A DNA stretch of 64,000 nt. Origin: Cellulomonas cellasea. Its GTDB lineage: Bacteria > Actinomycetota > Actinomycetes > Actinomycetales > Cellulomonadaceae. The notes beneath the pieces are model-generated. The model was not told where the DNA came from, ran no database searches, and saw only the letters and a program-made list of their open reading frames with translations. Each line of letters starts with the position of its first letter. Positions within the stretch are counted from its first letter, which is position 1. The stretch lies in assembly GCF_030372105.1 (NCBI RefSeq), contig NZ_JAUDBQ010000002.1:310001-374000 (forward strand), read 5' to 3'. Below are positions 17,016-29,069 of this stretch, piece by piece. The translations under genes and the position numbers were made by a program.

Positions 17016-18059
17016 TCAGCGCAGGCCGTCTCGCTGCATCGCGTCGCGAACTTCACCCACCAGCTCTTCGAGGATGTCCTCCAGGAACACAACGCCCTCG
17101 GTGCGCCCGTCGCGCTCGACGCGCGCCAGGTGGGTGCCGGAGCGCTGCATCGCGGCGAGCGCCTCCTCCACTTCCGCGCCGGGCTCGACGACGGCCAGCG
17201 CCCGCACCCGCCAGGTGGGGACCGGCAGGTCGCGGGAGTCCTCATCGGCGTACAGGACGTCCTTGAGGTGCAGGTAGCCCGTGGGGACACCGCCGGCGTC
17301 CAGCACCGGGAACCGGCTGTAGCCGGTGCGCGCCACATGCCTCTCGACATCGGCGGGCGTCGCCGCCACGTCGAGCGTCACCAGGTCCGCGAGCGGGACC
17401 ATCACCTCGGCCGCGGTCCGGTCGGAGAACTGGATCGCGCCGGAGAGCAGCCCCTGCGCGTCGTCGATGAGCCCCTCGGCCTGCGACAGCTCCACGATCG
17501 AGCGCACCTCCTGCGCGGTGAAGGCGGAGGCCACCTCGTCCTTGGGCTCCACGCCGAACAGGCGCAGCACGTGGTTGGCGAGCCAGTTGAGCGCGGCGAT
17601 CACCGGGCGCAGCACCCGGCCGAGCCACACCAGCGGTGGCCCGAACCACAGCACCGCACGGTCCGGGCCGGCGACGGCGAGGTTCTTGGGCACCATCTCG
17701 CCGAGCACCACGTGCAGGTAGACCACGATGGCGAGCGCCATCACGAACGCGATGGGGTGCGCGAGGCTCGTGCTCACCCCCAGGGCGCGCAGCGGGTCCT
17801 CGATGAGATGCGCCAGCGCGGGCTCGGCGACCAGGCCCAGGGTGGTCGAGCAGACGGTCACGCCGAGTTGGGCGCACGCGAGCATGAGCGACACGTGCTC
17901 CATGGCCCACAGCACGGTGCGCGCGCGCCGGTTGCCCGCCTCGGCGAGCGGCTCGATGGCGCTGCGCCGCGCGGAGATGATGGCGAACTCCGCGCCGACG
18001 AAGAACGCGTTGCCCGCGAGCAGGATGACGGCCAGGAGCAGGGCGACTGTGCTGTTCAC
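17016..18059 (-). CDS. CNNM/CBS-domain membrane protein (TlyC/CorC type), second of pair
   Basis: A 347-residue protein with an N-terminal CNNM (DUF21) membrane domain (VALLLAVILLAGNAFFVGAEF, then two or three further helices) and a cytoplasmic CBS pair (VPLADLVTLDVAATPADVE ... GVVFLEDILEELVGE). Unlike the upstream gene it ends after the CBS pair and lacks the C-terminal CorC_HlyC domain. Relatives export Mg2+ or similar cations or are annotated as haemolysins. The GTG start overlaps the partner's stop by 4 bases, so the two are probably made and used together. Confidence 0.88.
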   Translation of the reverse strand: MNSTVALLLAVILLAGNAFFVGAEFAIISARRSAIEPLAEAGNRRARTVLWAMEHVSLMLACAQLGVTVCSTTLGLVAEPALAHLIEDPLRALGVSTSLAHPIAFVMALAIVVYLHVVLGEMVPKNLAVAGPDRAVLWFGPPLVWLGRVLRPVIAALNWLANHVLRLFGVEPKDEVASAFTAQEVRSIVELSQAEGLIDDAQGLLSGAIQFSDRTAAEVMVPLADLVTLDVAATPADVERHVARTGYSRFPVLDAGGVPTGYLHLKDVLYADEDSRDLPVPTWRVRALAVVEPGAEVEEALAAMQRSGTHLARVERDGRTEGVVFLEDILEELVGEVRDAMQRDGLR

Positions 18060-19423
18060 GCGCGCTCACCCCGCTGGTCGCGATCCGGCACGGTGCGCCC
18101 GCGCTCGTCGTCGAGATCCTCGCCCGGGGGTTCCGGGGTGACGGCCACCCGTTCGACGCGTCGGCCCTGCATCTGCTCGACGCGCAGCCGCACACCGGCG
18201 GCGGAGACCTCGTCGCCGGTCTCGGGCACGCGGCCAAGCAGCGCCATCACCAGCCCGCCGAGCGTCTCGTAGGGGCCGTCGGCGGGCACGGTGAGCCCGG
18301 TGACCTCGGTCAGCTCGTCGGGCCGCAGCAGCCCGGGCAGCACCCAGGAGCCATCGGCCCGCAGCGAGGCGGGGTTGCGGCGCCTGTCGTGCTCGTCGGC
18401 GACGTCCCCGACGAGCTCCTCGACGACGTCCTCCAGGGTGACGATGCCGGACGTGCCGCCGTACTCGTCGACCACCACGGCCATCTGCAGGCCCAGCTCG
18501 CGCAGCTCGTCGAGCAGTGGGCCCAGGTGCACGGTCTCGGGCACGCGCGGCGCCTCGACCATCAGCGCGGCGGCGGGCACGTCGGCGCGCCGCTCATAGG
18601 GCACCGCGATCGCCCGGCGCAGGTGCACCAGGCCGAGGATGTCGTCCCGGTCCTCGCCGATCACCGGGAAGCGCGAGTGCCCGGTCTCCCGCGAGCGCGC
18701 GACCACGTCGGCGGCGGAGTCGTCGCGGCGCAGCACGACCAGGCGCTGCCGGTCGGTCATCGCGTCCACGGCGGTGAGCTCCTCGAAGTCGAGCGAGTTC
18801 GTGAGCAGTGTCGCTGTGGACATGTCGAGGGTGCCGACCTGGGCGGAGCGGCGCACCAGCGACGCGAGCTCCTGCGAGGAGCGCCCACCGGAGAGCTCCT
18901 CGCGCGGCTCGACGCCGACGCGGCGCAGCAGCGCGTTGGCGCTGTTGTTGAACAGGGTGATGAGCGGGCGCAGCGCGGCGGTGAACGCGCGCTGGAACGG
19001 CGCCGCCAGCCGGGCCGTCCCCTCGGGGTGGCTGATCGCGAAGTTCTTGGGCACCAGCTCGCCGAACAGCATGGAGTAGCCGTTGACGAGGATGGCGGTG
19101 CCAAGCCCCGCGACGCCCGCGACGACGGCCGGGCTGAGCGGGGAGCCCTCCAGCGCACCGCTCAGCATCCGCGCGACGGCGGGCTGTGTGGTGTAGCCGA
19201 GCAGGATGGTGGTGACGGTGATGCCCACCTGGGCTCCGGACAGCTCGGTGGAGAGCTGCCGCAGCGCCTTGAGCACGGACTGGCCGCGGCGGTCGTCCGG
19301 GCGGGTCTGCTTGTCCATGAGCCCGGCGTCGAGCGTCACCAGGGAGAACTCGCTGGCGACGAACACCGCCGTCCCCATGGTGAGCAGCACACCGAGGCCC
19401 ACGAGGAGCCATTCGGTCAGCAC
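18056..19423 (-). CDS. CNNM/CBS/CorC_HlyC-domain membrane protein, first of pair
   Basis: A 455-residue protein: CNNM membrane domain (VLTEWLLVGLGVLLTMGTAV, then EFSLVTLD), a CBS pair (AVDAMTDRQRLVVLRRDDSA ... GTSGIVTLEDVVEELVGDV), and a C-terminal CorC_HlyC domain (RADGSWVLPGLLRPDELTEV). The frame extends to 19525, but the membrane domain begins at the GTG at 19423, which I chose. A 52-codon upstream ORF ends over this start codon. Probable role: cation efflux or homeostasis. Confidence 0.87.
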   Translation of the reverse strand: MLTEWLLVGLGVLLTMGTAVFVASEFSLVTLDAGLMDKQTRPDDRRGQSVLKALRQLSTELSGAQVGITVTTILLGYTTQPAVARMLSGALEGSPLSPAVVAGVAGLGTAILVNGYSMLFGELVPKNFAISHPEGTARLAAPFQRAFTAALRPLITLFNNSANALLRRVGVEPREELSGGRSSQELASLVRRSAQVGTLDMSTATLLTNSLDFEELTAVDAMTDRQRLVVLRRDDSAADVVARSRETGHSRFPVIGEDRDDILGLVHLRRAIAVPYERRADVPAAALMVEAPRVPETVHLGPLLDELRELGLQMAVVVDEYGGTSGIVTLEDVVEELVGDVADEHDRRRNPASLRADGSWVLPGLLRPDELTEVTGLTVPADGPYETLGGLVMALLGRVPETGDEVSAAGVRLRVEQMQGRRVERVAVTPEPPGEDLDDERGRTVPDRDQRGERA

Positions 19424-19575
19424 GGGAGACCACCGCCCGTCGCGCGGGCAGGCGCCGTGCGCACGGGGTGAGCCGTGTGGAGGGCGCGGATGATCAGGAC
19501 AGGAAAGGAGCCGGCATGGTCGCACCCGGGCTCTGAGGCCCGGGCGGGACGCCGGCAGCTACTTGAGCTGCTCAT
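19417..19575 (-). CDS. Putative leader ORF overlapping the CNNM start
   Basis: A 52-codon frame beginning MSSSSSCRRPARASEPGC and ending PC. Its TGA stop (19419-19417) overlaps the GTG-CTG start of the CNNM gene. A TAGGAT -10-like hexamer lies at 19590-19585, so the ATG would sit at the very 5-prime end of the transcript. A 7-base hairpin (CCCGGGC/GCCCGGG, 19525-19544) lies inside. It spans the entire leader, suggesting coupling or attenuation. No homologue is known to me. Confidence 0.35.
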   Translation of the reverse strand: MSSSSSCRRPARASEPGCDHAGSFPVLIIRALHTAHPVRTAPARATGGGLPC

Positions 19576-19704
19576 GGTGAGGACATCCTACGGAACGCTC
19601 CTCGACGTCGTACACAGCCGCGCCGCGGGCCACGCCCGGCGTCGCCCGAATTCCCCCCGCAAGCCTGGCCCGGCTCCCAAGGACGTTGTGCCACCCTGGG
19701 GCGC

Positions 19705-20478
19705 ATGTCGATCAGTCATGGAGCCGGCGCGAGCACCGGCACGGGTCCCTCGTCGACCATGGTGCTCGTCGTCGAGGACGAGCCAGCGATCGCCCAGGCG
19801 GTGGCGCACCGCCTGTCAGCCGAGGGCTGGCGGGTGGAGACGGTCGGTGACGGCCATGCGGGTGTCGCGGCGGCGTCGCGGCTCAAGCCCGACGTGGTGG
19901 TGCTGGACGTGATGCTGCCCGGCATCGACGGCCTTGAGGTGTGCCGGCGGATCCAGGCGGAGCGCCCGGTGCCGGTGCTGATGCTGACCGCGCGCGACGA
20001 TGAGACGGACATGCTCATCGGCCTGGGCGTGGGCGCCGACGACTACATGACCAAGCCGTTCTCGATGCGCGAGCTCGTGGCGCGGATCAAGGCGCTGCTG
20101 CGCCGCACCGAGCGCGCCGCGCGGGCGGCCGAGCTGATGAGCACGCAGTCGACGCCGGTGCCCGCCCTGGAGATCGGCGACGTGGTGGTGGACCGCGCGC
20201 AGCGCCGTGTGCACCGGGGCGGGGTCGAGGTGCACCTGACCCCGACGGAGTTCGACCTGCTGGTCGCGCTCGCGTCGAGCCCGCGCACCGTGTTGACGCG
20301 CGAGCGGCTGCTGGCCGAGGTGTGGGACTGGGTCGACGCGAGCGGCACCCGCACCGTCGACTCCCATGTCAAGGCGTTGCGCCGCAAGCTCGGCGCTGAC
20401 CTGATCCGCACTGTGCACGGCGTCGGGTACGCGTTCGAGCCCTCGGAGCCGTCCGCGGCCGCCGAGGCCGACGTATGA
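19705..20478 (+). CDS. OmpR-family response regulator
   Basis: A 257-residue regulator with a receiver domain (acidic pair VVEDEPAIAQA, phospho-acceptor aspartate in VVVLDVMLPGIDGL, and the KPF lysine in DDYMTKPFSMRELV) and a winged-helix DNA-binding domain (LTPTEFDLLVAL ... RTVDSHVKALRRKLG). The first 18 residues are low-complexity, and a Met at 19759 just before VLVVEDE is an alternative start. The histidine kinase follows with an ATGA overlap. Confidence 0.93.
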   Translation: MSISHGAGASTGTGPSSTMVLVVEDEPAIAQAVAHRLSAEGWRVETVGDGHAGVAAASRLKPDVVVLDVMLPGIDGLEVCRRIQAERPVPVLMLTARDDETDMLIGLGVGADDYMTKPFSMRELVARIKALLRRTERAARAAELMSTQSTPVPALEIGDVVVDRAQRRVHRGGVEVHLTPTEFDLLVALASSPRTVLTRERLLAEVWDWVDASGTRTVDSHVKALRRKLGADLIRTVHGVGYAFEPSEPSAAAEADV

Positions 20479-21521
20479 GCCCTCGGCACGCCCGCAGGCT
20501 GCCGGACGTCCGTCCGCTCGACCGCCTCCGGTCGATCAAGATCAAGTTGGGCGTGCTCGTCGCCGCGACGGTGACGCTGGCCGCCTTCGTCACGTGGCTC
20601 GGCCTCAACAATCACCTGGGCCCGTCCCGCACGCTCCCGCTGGCGATCCTCGCGTCGCTCGTGGTGACGCAGCTGCTCGCGCGCGGGATGACGTCGCCGC
20701 TGCGGGAGATGACCGCCGCCGCCCAGGCCATGGCCGCGGGCGACTACTCGCAGCGCGTGCAGGCCACGAGTCGCGACGAGGTGGGGCAGCTCGCCTCGGC
20801 GTTCAACACGATGGCCGAGGACTTGGAGTCGGCGGACACGCTGCGCCGCGAGCTGGTCGCGAATGTCTCCCATGAGCTGCGCACGCCGGTGACGGCGTTG
20901 CAGGCCCAGCTCGAGAACATCGTCGACGGGGTGAGCGAGCCGGACGCCGCCACGCTGCAGGCCGCGCTGTCGCAGACCGAGCGGCTCGGCCGGCTCGTGA
21001 CGTACCTCTTGGACCTGTCCCGCGTCGAGGCCGGCGCTGTGGGGCTGGACATCACCGACGTGCCGTTGCGCGACTTCCTGCTGGACGCCGCGGAGAGCGC
21101 TGCCCTGGTCGGGGCGGACAAGGGCCTGACCTTCCCGGTGGAGGTGACCCCGCCGGACCTGACGGTGCCCGCCGACACCGAGCGCCTGCACCAAGTGGTG
21201 GCGAACCTGTTGCACAACGCTGTGCGGCACTCCCCCGCGGGCGAGGAGGTGCGGCTGGTGGCGGTGCGCTCCGGGCAGGACGTGCGCATCGACGTGGTGG
21301 ACCGGGGGCCGGGGATCGCGCGGGATCAGCGCACCCGGGTCTTCGATCGGTTCGCGCGCGGCAATATGCCGGCGACGACCGGGCAGATCTCGACGGGCGG
21401 CACGGGCCTGGGCTTGGCGATCGTGCGGTGGGCGGTGGACCTGCACGGCGGGACCATCGAGGTGGCCGACACCGAGGTCGGCTGCACGATGCGGCTGACG
21501 CTGCCGGCATATCGGACCTGA
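20475..21521 (+). CDS. Sensor histidine kinase
   Basis: A 348-residue kinase with two N-terminal membrane helices separated by very few residues (LGVLVAATVTLAAFVTWLG and LPLAILASLVVTQLLA), so it has almost no extracellular sensor. A HAMP domain follows, then the phospho-acceptor in VSHELRTPVTA, an N-box NLLHNAVRHS, and G-boxes VDRGPGIA and GGTGLGLAIV. It partners the response regulator just upstream. With no outer domain, the signal is probably membrane or cytoplasmic. Confidence 0.93.
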   Translation: MSPRHARRLPDVRPLDRLRSIKIKLGVLVAATVTLAAFVTWLGLNNHLGPSRTLPLAILASLVVTQLLARGMTSPLREMTAAAQAMAAGDYSQRVQATSRDEVGQLASAFNTMAEDLESADTLRRELVANVSHELRTPVTALQAQLENIVDGVSEPDAATLQAALSQTERLGRLVTYLLDLSRVEAGAVGLDITDVPLRDFLLDAAESAALVGADKGLTFPVEVTPPDLTVPADTERLHQVVANLLHNAVRHSPAGEEVRLVAVRSGQDVRIDVVDRGPGIARDQRTRVFDRFARGNMPATTGQISTGGTGLGLAIVRWAVDLHGGTIEVADTEVGCTMRLTLPAYRT

Positions 21522-21578
21522 GGGCTGGCGCGCCCCTGACCTGGGGCCCGGCTGTTGATGATCTGTGAGAGTGGGGAC

Positions 21579-21608
21579 TTGTTCTAGTCCAACTATTACA
21601 GTTAGGCT
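21579..21608 (+). promoter_or_regulatory. Promoter of the ABC exporter operon, likely leaderless
   Basis: TTGTTC at 21579-21584 and TAGGCT at 21603-21608 are 18 bases apart, a good sigma-70-type pair. The ATG at 21616 follows TAGGCT by 7 bases and has no ribosome site, so the message probably begins at the start codon. Confidence 0.5.
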
Positions 21609-21615
21609 CACCGGC

Positions 21616-22551
21616 ATGTCATCGACCGACGGCGTCATCGAGGTCGCCCACCTGTCCAAGTCGTTCGGCGCCGTCCGCGCCGTCGACGACCTCACCTTCC
21701 AGGTCCAGCCCGGGCGCGTGACCGGGTTCCTCGGCCCCAACGGAGCCGGCAAGACCACCACGCTGCGCATGCTGCTCGGCCTGGTGACCCCCACCAGCGG
21801 CTCCGCCACCATCGGCGGCAAGCCCTACCGCGAGCTCGACAAGCCGACGCGCACCGTCGGCGCCGCGCTCGAGGCCGCCAGCTTCCACCCCGGTCGCACC
21901 GCGCTCGACCACCTGCGCGTCTACGCCCCCCAGGCCGGGGTGCCCGACTCCCGCGCGTCCGAGGTGCTCGACCTCGTGGGCCTGTCCTTCGCGGCGGACC
22001 GCCGCGTCGGCGGCTTCTCGCTCGGCATGCGGCAGCGGCTCGGTCTGGCGACCACGCTGCTCGCCGACCCCCCGGTGCTGCTCCTCGACGAGCCCGCCAA
22101 CGGGTTGGACCCCGAGGGGATCCGGTGGCTGCGCGTGTTCCTGCGCTCACTGGCCGCCCAGGGCCGCACCGTGCTCGTCTCCAGCCACGTGCTGTCCGAG
22201 GTCGAGCAGACGGTGGACGACGTCATCATCATCGCCCGCGGCCGGCTCGTGCACTCCTCCACCCTCGACGCCCTGGCGCGCCTCGCGCTGCCCAGGGTTC
22301 GGGTGGCCTCCCCACACGCCGACGGGCTCGCCGCCCTCGTCGCCCAGGCCGGCTGGGAGACGGCGCCCGCCGAGGCCCCGACGCCCGGTCGCGTCGAGCT
22401 GCTCGGCGTCGACGCCGCGACCGTCGGGGCCGCCGCGTTCGCCGCCCGCCTCGAGCTGTCCGAGCTCACCCCGCACGATCCCGGGCTCGAGTCGATCTTC
22501 CTCGACCTCACCTCCCCCGCCCAGGACGCCACGAACGGAGTCGCCCGATGA
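21616..22551 (+). CDS. ABC transporter ATP-binding protein
   Basis: A 311-residue ABC-2 type exporter ATPase with Walker A GPNGAGKTTTLRML, signature FSLGMRQRLGLATTLL, Walker B PVLLLDEPANGLDPEG and switch SSHVLSEVEQ. The C-terminal extension of about 90 residues is common in drug- or bacteriocin-export types. The frame begins at 21565, but the ATG at 21616 fits the family start and the promoter. It overlaps the permease by ATGA. Confidence 0.92.
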   Translation: MSSTDGVIEVAHLSKSFGAVRAVDDLTFQVQPGRVTGFLGPNGAGKTTTLRMLLGLVTPTSGSATIGGKPYRELDKPTRTVGAALEAASFHPGRTALDHLRVYAPQAGVPDSRASEVLDLVGLSFAADRRVGGFSLGMRQRLGLATTLLADPPVLLLDEPANGLDPEGIRWLRVFLRSLAAQGRTVLVSSHVLSEVEQTVDDVIIIARGRLVHSSTLDALARLALPRVRVASPHADGLAALVAQAGWETAPAEAPTPGRVELLGVDAATVGAAAFAARLELSELTPHDPGLESIFLDLTSPAQDATNGVAR

Positions 22552-23351
22552 GGGCCGCGCTGACCACCGAGTACCGCAAGCTCGTCACCACCCGCCTGTG
22601 GTGGATCCTGCTCCTCGCGATGGCCCTGTACATGGCCTTCCTCGCCGCGGTGATGGCATGGACCCTCACGCAGGGCAATGAGATGTCCACGGCGGAGGGC
22701 GGTGTGGCGCTCACCGCCAACGAGCTCAGCCGCGTCGTCTACACGCTCGCGCCGTCCCTCGGCTACGTGTTCCCGCTGATCGTCGGCGCGCTCGCCATGA
22801 CCAACGAGTTCCGCCACCAGACGATCACCCCCGCACTGCTCGCCGAGCCGCGCCGCACGGTCGTCCTCGGCGCGAAGCTCGTGTCGTCAGGCGTGTTCGG
22901 CCTCGCCTTCGGACTGGTGGGCACGCTCGCGACGGTCGGCGTGGGAGCCGGCGTCCTCGCGGCGCTCGGCGAGCAGACGTACCTGACGGACCCGGACGTG
23001 CTGCGCACCCTCGCACTGTCCGTCGTCGCGCTCGCGGTGTGGGCGGTGGTCGGCGTCGGGTTCGGCACGCTCCTGACCAACCAGGTCGCGGCCATCGTCG
23101 TCCTGCTCGCCTTCACCCAGTTCGTCGAGCCGGTGCTGCGCGTCGTCTTCGGATTCGTCTCCTGGGGCAAGGGCGTCGCCCCCTACCTCCCCGGAGCGGC
23201 AGGCGAGGCGATCGTCGGGTCCAGCTTCTACTCGGCCGGAGGCATCTCCGACCTGCTCGCGCCGTGGCAGGGCTTCCTGGTGCTGGTCGCCTACGCGTTG
23301 GTCTTCGCCGCGATCGGTCGGGCGACGACACTGCGCCGGGACATCACATGA
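22548..23351 (+). CDS. ABC-2 type permease
   Basis: A 267-residue membrane protein with about six helices (for example RLWWILLLAMALYMAFLAAV, SLGYVFPLIVGALAMTNEF and FLVLVAYALVFAAIG). The motif TNEFRHQTITPALLAEPRR is typical of permeases paired with this ATPase type. The start overlaps the ATPase stop (ATGA at 22548). The substrate is unknown; a two-component system just upstream could control it. Confidence 0.88.
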   Translation: MRAALTTEYRKLVTTRLWWILLLAMALYMAFLAAVMAWTLTQGNEMSTAEGGVALTANELSRVVYTLAPSLGYVFPLIVGALAMTNEFRHQTITPALLAEPRRTVVLGAKLVSSGVFGLAFGLVGTLATVGVGAGVLAALGEQTYLTDPDVLRTLALSVVALAVWAVVGVGFGTLLTNQVAAIVVLLAFTQFVEPVLRVVFGFVSWGKGVAPYLPGAAGEAIVGSSFYSAGGISDLLAPWQGFLVLVAYALVFAAIGRATTLRRDIT

Positions 23352-23365
23352 CCTGGAAAGACGCG

Positions 23366-23397
23366 GCGTCGACCCCTGCTTTGGGCAGCGTCGACGC
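23366..23397 (+). terminator. Hairpin after the ABC exporter operon
   Basis: An outer 8-base stem, GCGTCGAC/GTCGACGC, encloses a CTGC/GCAG stem. It lies 14 bases after the permease stop codon. No T-run follows, so it is a probable rather than certain terminator. Confidence 0.55.
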
Positions 23398-23540
23398 TCA
23401 CGTTGCCCGGCGTTGACCACCCGCGTGGCGGTGGGGTGACTCGCCTCCCAGACACGCCCTGCCGGTCTGACTTCCCAGGGTCCAGGCCGTAGTGTTGTCG
23501 TCAACAGAACCGGCGATGACGCGGCGACGCCGCGGCGGAA

Positions 23541-27299
<3,759 letters not shown>

Positions 27300-27315
27300 C
27301 CGGCGGTCGCTGACC

Positions 27316-27362
27316 TGACGACGGACGCCCTGCCCCATCTCGGGGTGGGGCGTCCGTCGTCA
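27316..27362 (+). terminator. Strong terminator after kgd
   Basis: A perfect 15-base stem, TGACGACGGACGCCC (27316-27330) with GGGCGTCCGTCGTCA (27348-27362), and an inner CCCC/GGGG pairing in the loop. It starts 16 bases after the kgd stop. Confidence 0.85.
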
Positions 27363-27431
27363 TGAGGCCCGTTGTCCACAGCGAGAGATCATGGGTGACC
27401 GAGATGTCGGGTTCTCGCTAGGTTCACACGC

Positions 27432-28073
27432 ATGCCCCCGCCGCTGCGCCCGCGCCCCTTCGCCCGCGACGAGCCGAGGCGTCGTCCCTCGTGCGCGGGT
27501 GTAGCCGCACTCGTCTTGGCCACAACGCTCGGGCTCGCCGGGTGCACACAGGCCGACGAGAGGCCGAGGGCTGAGCCCACGGCGACCGGCGCCGCCGCCA
27601 CGCCCAGCCTGACGCCCGCCCCGAGCCCGACCCGCTCGGCCCCGCCCGCGCGCCCCGCCGCGATGACCGACGCCACCGTCGACGGCGCGGTCGCTGCCGC
27701 GACGTACTTCATCTCGCTCTACCCGTACGTCTACAACACCGGCGACCTCGCGGAGTGGAACGCGCTCAGCCACCCCGAGTGCATCTTCTGTGCGAGCGTC
27801 GTTGACGGCGTGGAGGAGATGCACAACCGCGGGAATCACTCAGTGGGCGCCGAAATGGTCGTCGCGAACGCCAGCGCAGTCGAACTGAACCCGGGGCACT
27901 CGTTCACGGTGCAAGCCACCCTGTCGCAAGGCCCGACCACTGAGATCGACGCCACAGGAGCCGTGGTGTCGCAGACCTCCGCAACGCAGACCTCCGACGC
28001 GAAAATCGTCATGTTCTGGGAGGGGGACGAGTGGCTCGTGCGTGCTCTCGAGACCTCGGACTCCGATGGGTAA
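27432..28073 (+). CDS. DUF6318-type lipoprotein
   Basis: A 213-residue predicted lipoprotein. The signal segment (AALVLATTLGLAGC) ends in lipobox LAGC near residue 38, followed by a Pro/Thr/Ala linker, then a compact domain with SHPECIFCASVV and the terminal FWEGDEWLVRALE. The paired cysteines and overall pattern fit DUF6318. A TAGGTT hexamer lies 7 bases before the ATG, suggesting a leaderless message. Its last bases overlap the next gene by 8. Function is unknown. Confidence 0.75.
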   Translation: MPPPLRPRPFARDEPRRRPSCAGVAALVLATTLGLAGCTQADERPRAEPTATGAAATPSLTPAPSPTRSAPPARPAAMTDATVDGAVAAATYFISLYPYVYNTGDLAEWNALSHPECIFCASVVDGVEEMHNRGNHSVGAEMVVANASAVELNPGHSFTVQATLSQGPTTEIDATGAVVSQTSATQTSDAKIVMFWEGDEWLVRALETSDSDG

Positions 28074-28986
28074 CGCCCTGGCTGTTGTCGTGACGGCCTT
28101 AGTCCTCGCGGTGGCGACCCCGTCCCCGGCCCCGTCACCTCCTCCATCCCACTCGTTGAAGGCGACCTTGGGCGACAATGCAGCTCAAGTCGAGGCCAGG
28201 CAATCGGCGATGGGCCTGGCGGCCTGGGAAGCGGCGAAGGCCGCGGCTGATCCCGCTGCGGTGCTGACGGAGTACAAGCGCATGGAGCAGTGCGAGGTGG
28301 CCGGGCAGGTCTACCCCGCCGAGACAGCTCCCTGCCCACCAGCCGACGGCGCCGTCCCGCTACCCGACTGCGGCGGATACCCACCGCTGCTGCACCTGTG
28401 GCGGCACACCCGCCCCACCGCCGACGACCCCTGGGGCCCCTGGGCCAAGGTCGCCGACGCGTCCTGCCCCCAAGACGTCCTGCCCGCGTTCACCGCCGAG
28501 GACTTCCGCCGCCTCCCCCTGGCCCCCACCACCACACGCCTGCACCCCGACGACCCGAACCTGCTCACCGGCCTCGGCGTCGTGGTCACCGCCACCCCCA
28601 CCACCCAAGAACTCACCACCACACTCCTGGGCTTCCCCATCACCGTGCGCGCCACCCCCGCCCACTACACCTGGGACTTCGGCGACACCACCCCACCGGT
28701 GACCACCACCAACCCCGGCGAACCCTTCCCCACCACCGGACAGGTCCGCGCCGGCACCTTCCCCACCGGCGTCATCGGCCACCCCTACCCCCACCTGGGC
28801 ACCTACACCATCACCCTCACCACCACCTGGACCGGCGAGTACCAGATCGCCGGCACCACCACCTGGCACCCCATCACCGGCACCGCCACCACCACCACAA
28901 CCCACCCCCCAGTCACCATCCACGAATCCCGCTCCCACCTCGTCGCCGACACCTGCCACGACAACCCCACAGCACCCGGCTGCTGA
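28066..28986 (+). CDS. Exported PKD-like domain protein
   Basis: A 306-residue protein with an N-terminal export segment (GNALAVVVTALVLAVATPSP), cysteine pairs in the first half, and a PKD-type domain (HYTWDFGDTTPPV ... HPYPHLGTYTITL). The C-terminal third is extremely Thr/Pro-rich and written almost wholly with ACC and CCC codons. The start overlaps the DUF6318 gene by 8 bases, so the two are co-translated. Probably a surface or adhesive protein; its partner and ligand are unknown. Confidence 0.75.
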   Translation: MGNALAVVVTALVLAVATPSPAPSPPPSHSLKATLGDNAAQVEARQSAMGLAAWEAAKAAADPAAVLTEYKRMEQCEVAGQVYPAETAPCPPADGAVPLPDCGGYPPLLHLWRHTRPTADDPWGPWAKVADASCPQDVLPAFTAEDFRRLPLAPTTTRLHPDDPNLLTGLGVVVTATPTTQELTTTLLGFPITVRATPAHYTWDFGDTTPPVTTTNPGEPFPTTGQVRAGTFPTGVIGHPYPHLGTYTITLTTTWTGEYQIAGTTTWHPITGTATTTTTHPPVTIHESRSHLVADTCHDNPTAPGC

Positions 28987-29069
28987 TCGATCACGGGCCA
29001 GCAGTGGCGTCTGAGACGCGACCTGGCATCCACCTGACCGGTGGAGCGGCAGACGACGGGGCGGGCCCG

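Noticed and set aside
19503-19536. A six-codon plus-strand ORF after AAAGGAG (ATGGTCGCACCC...TGA)
   Set aside because: The ribosome site is good, but the ORF is tiny, has no downstream gene at the right distance on that strand, and overlaps the better-supported minus-strand leader ORF.
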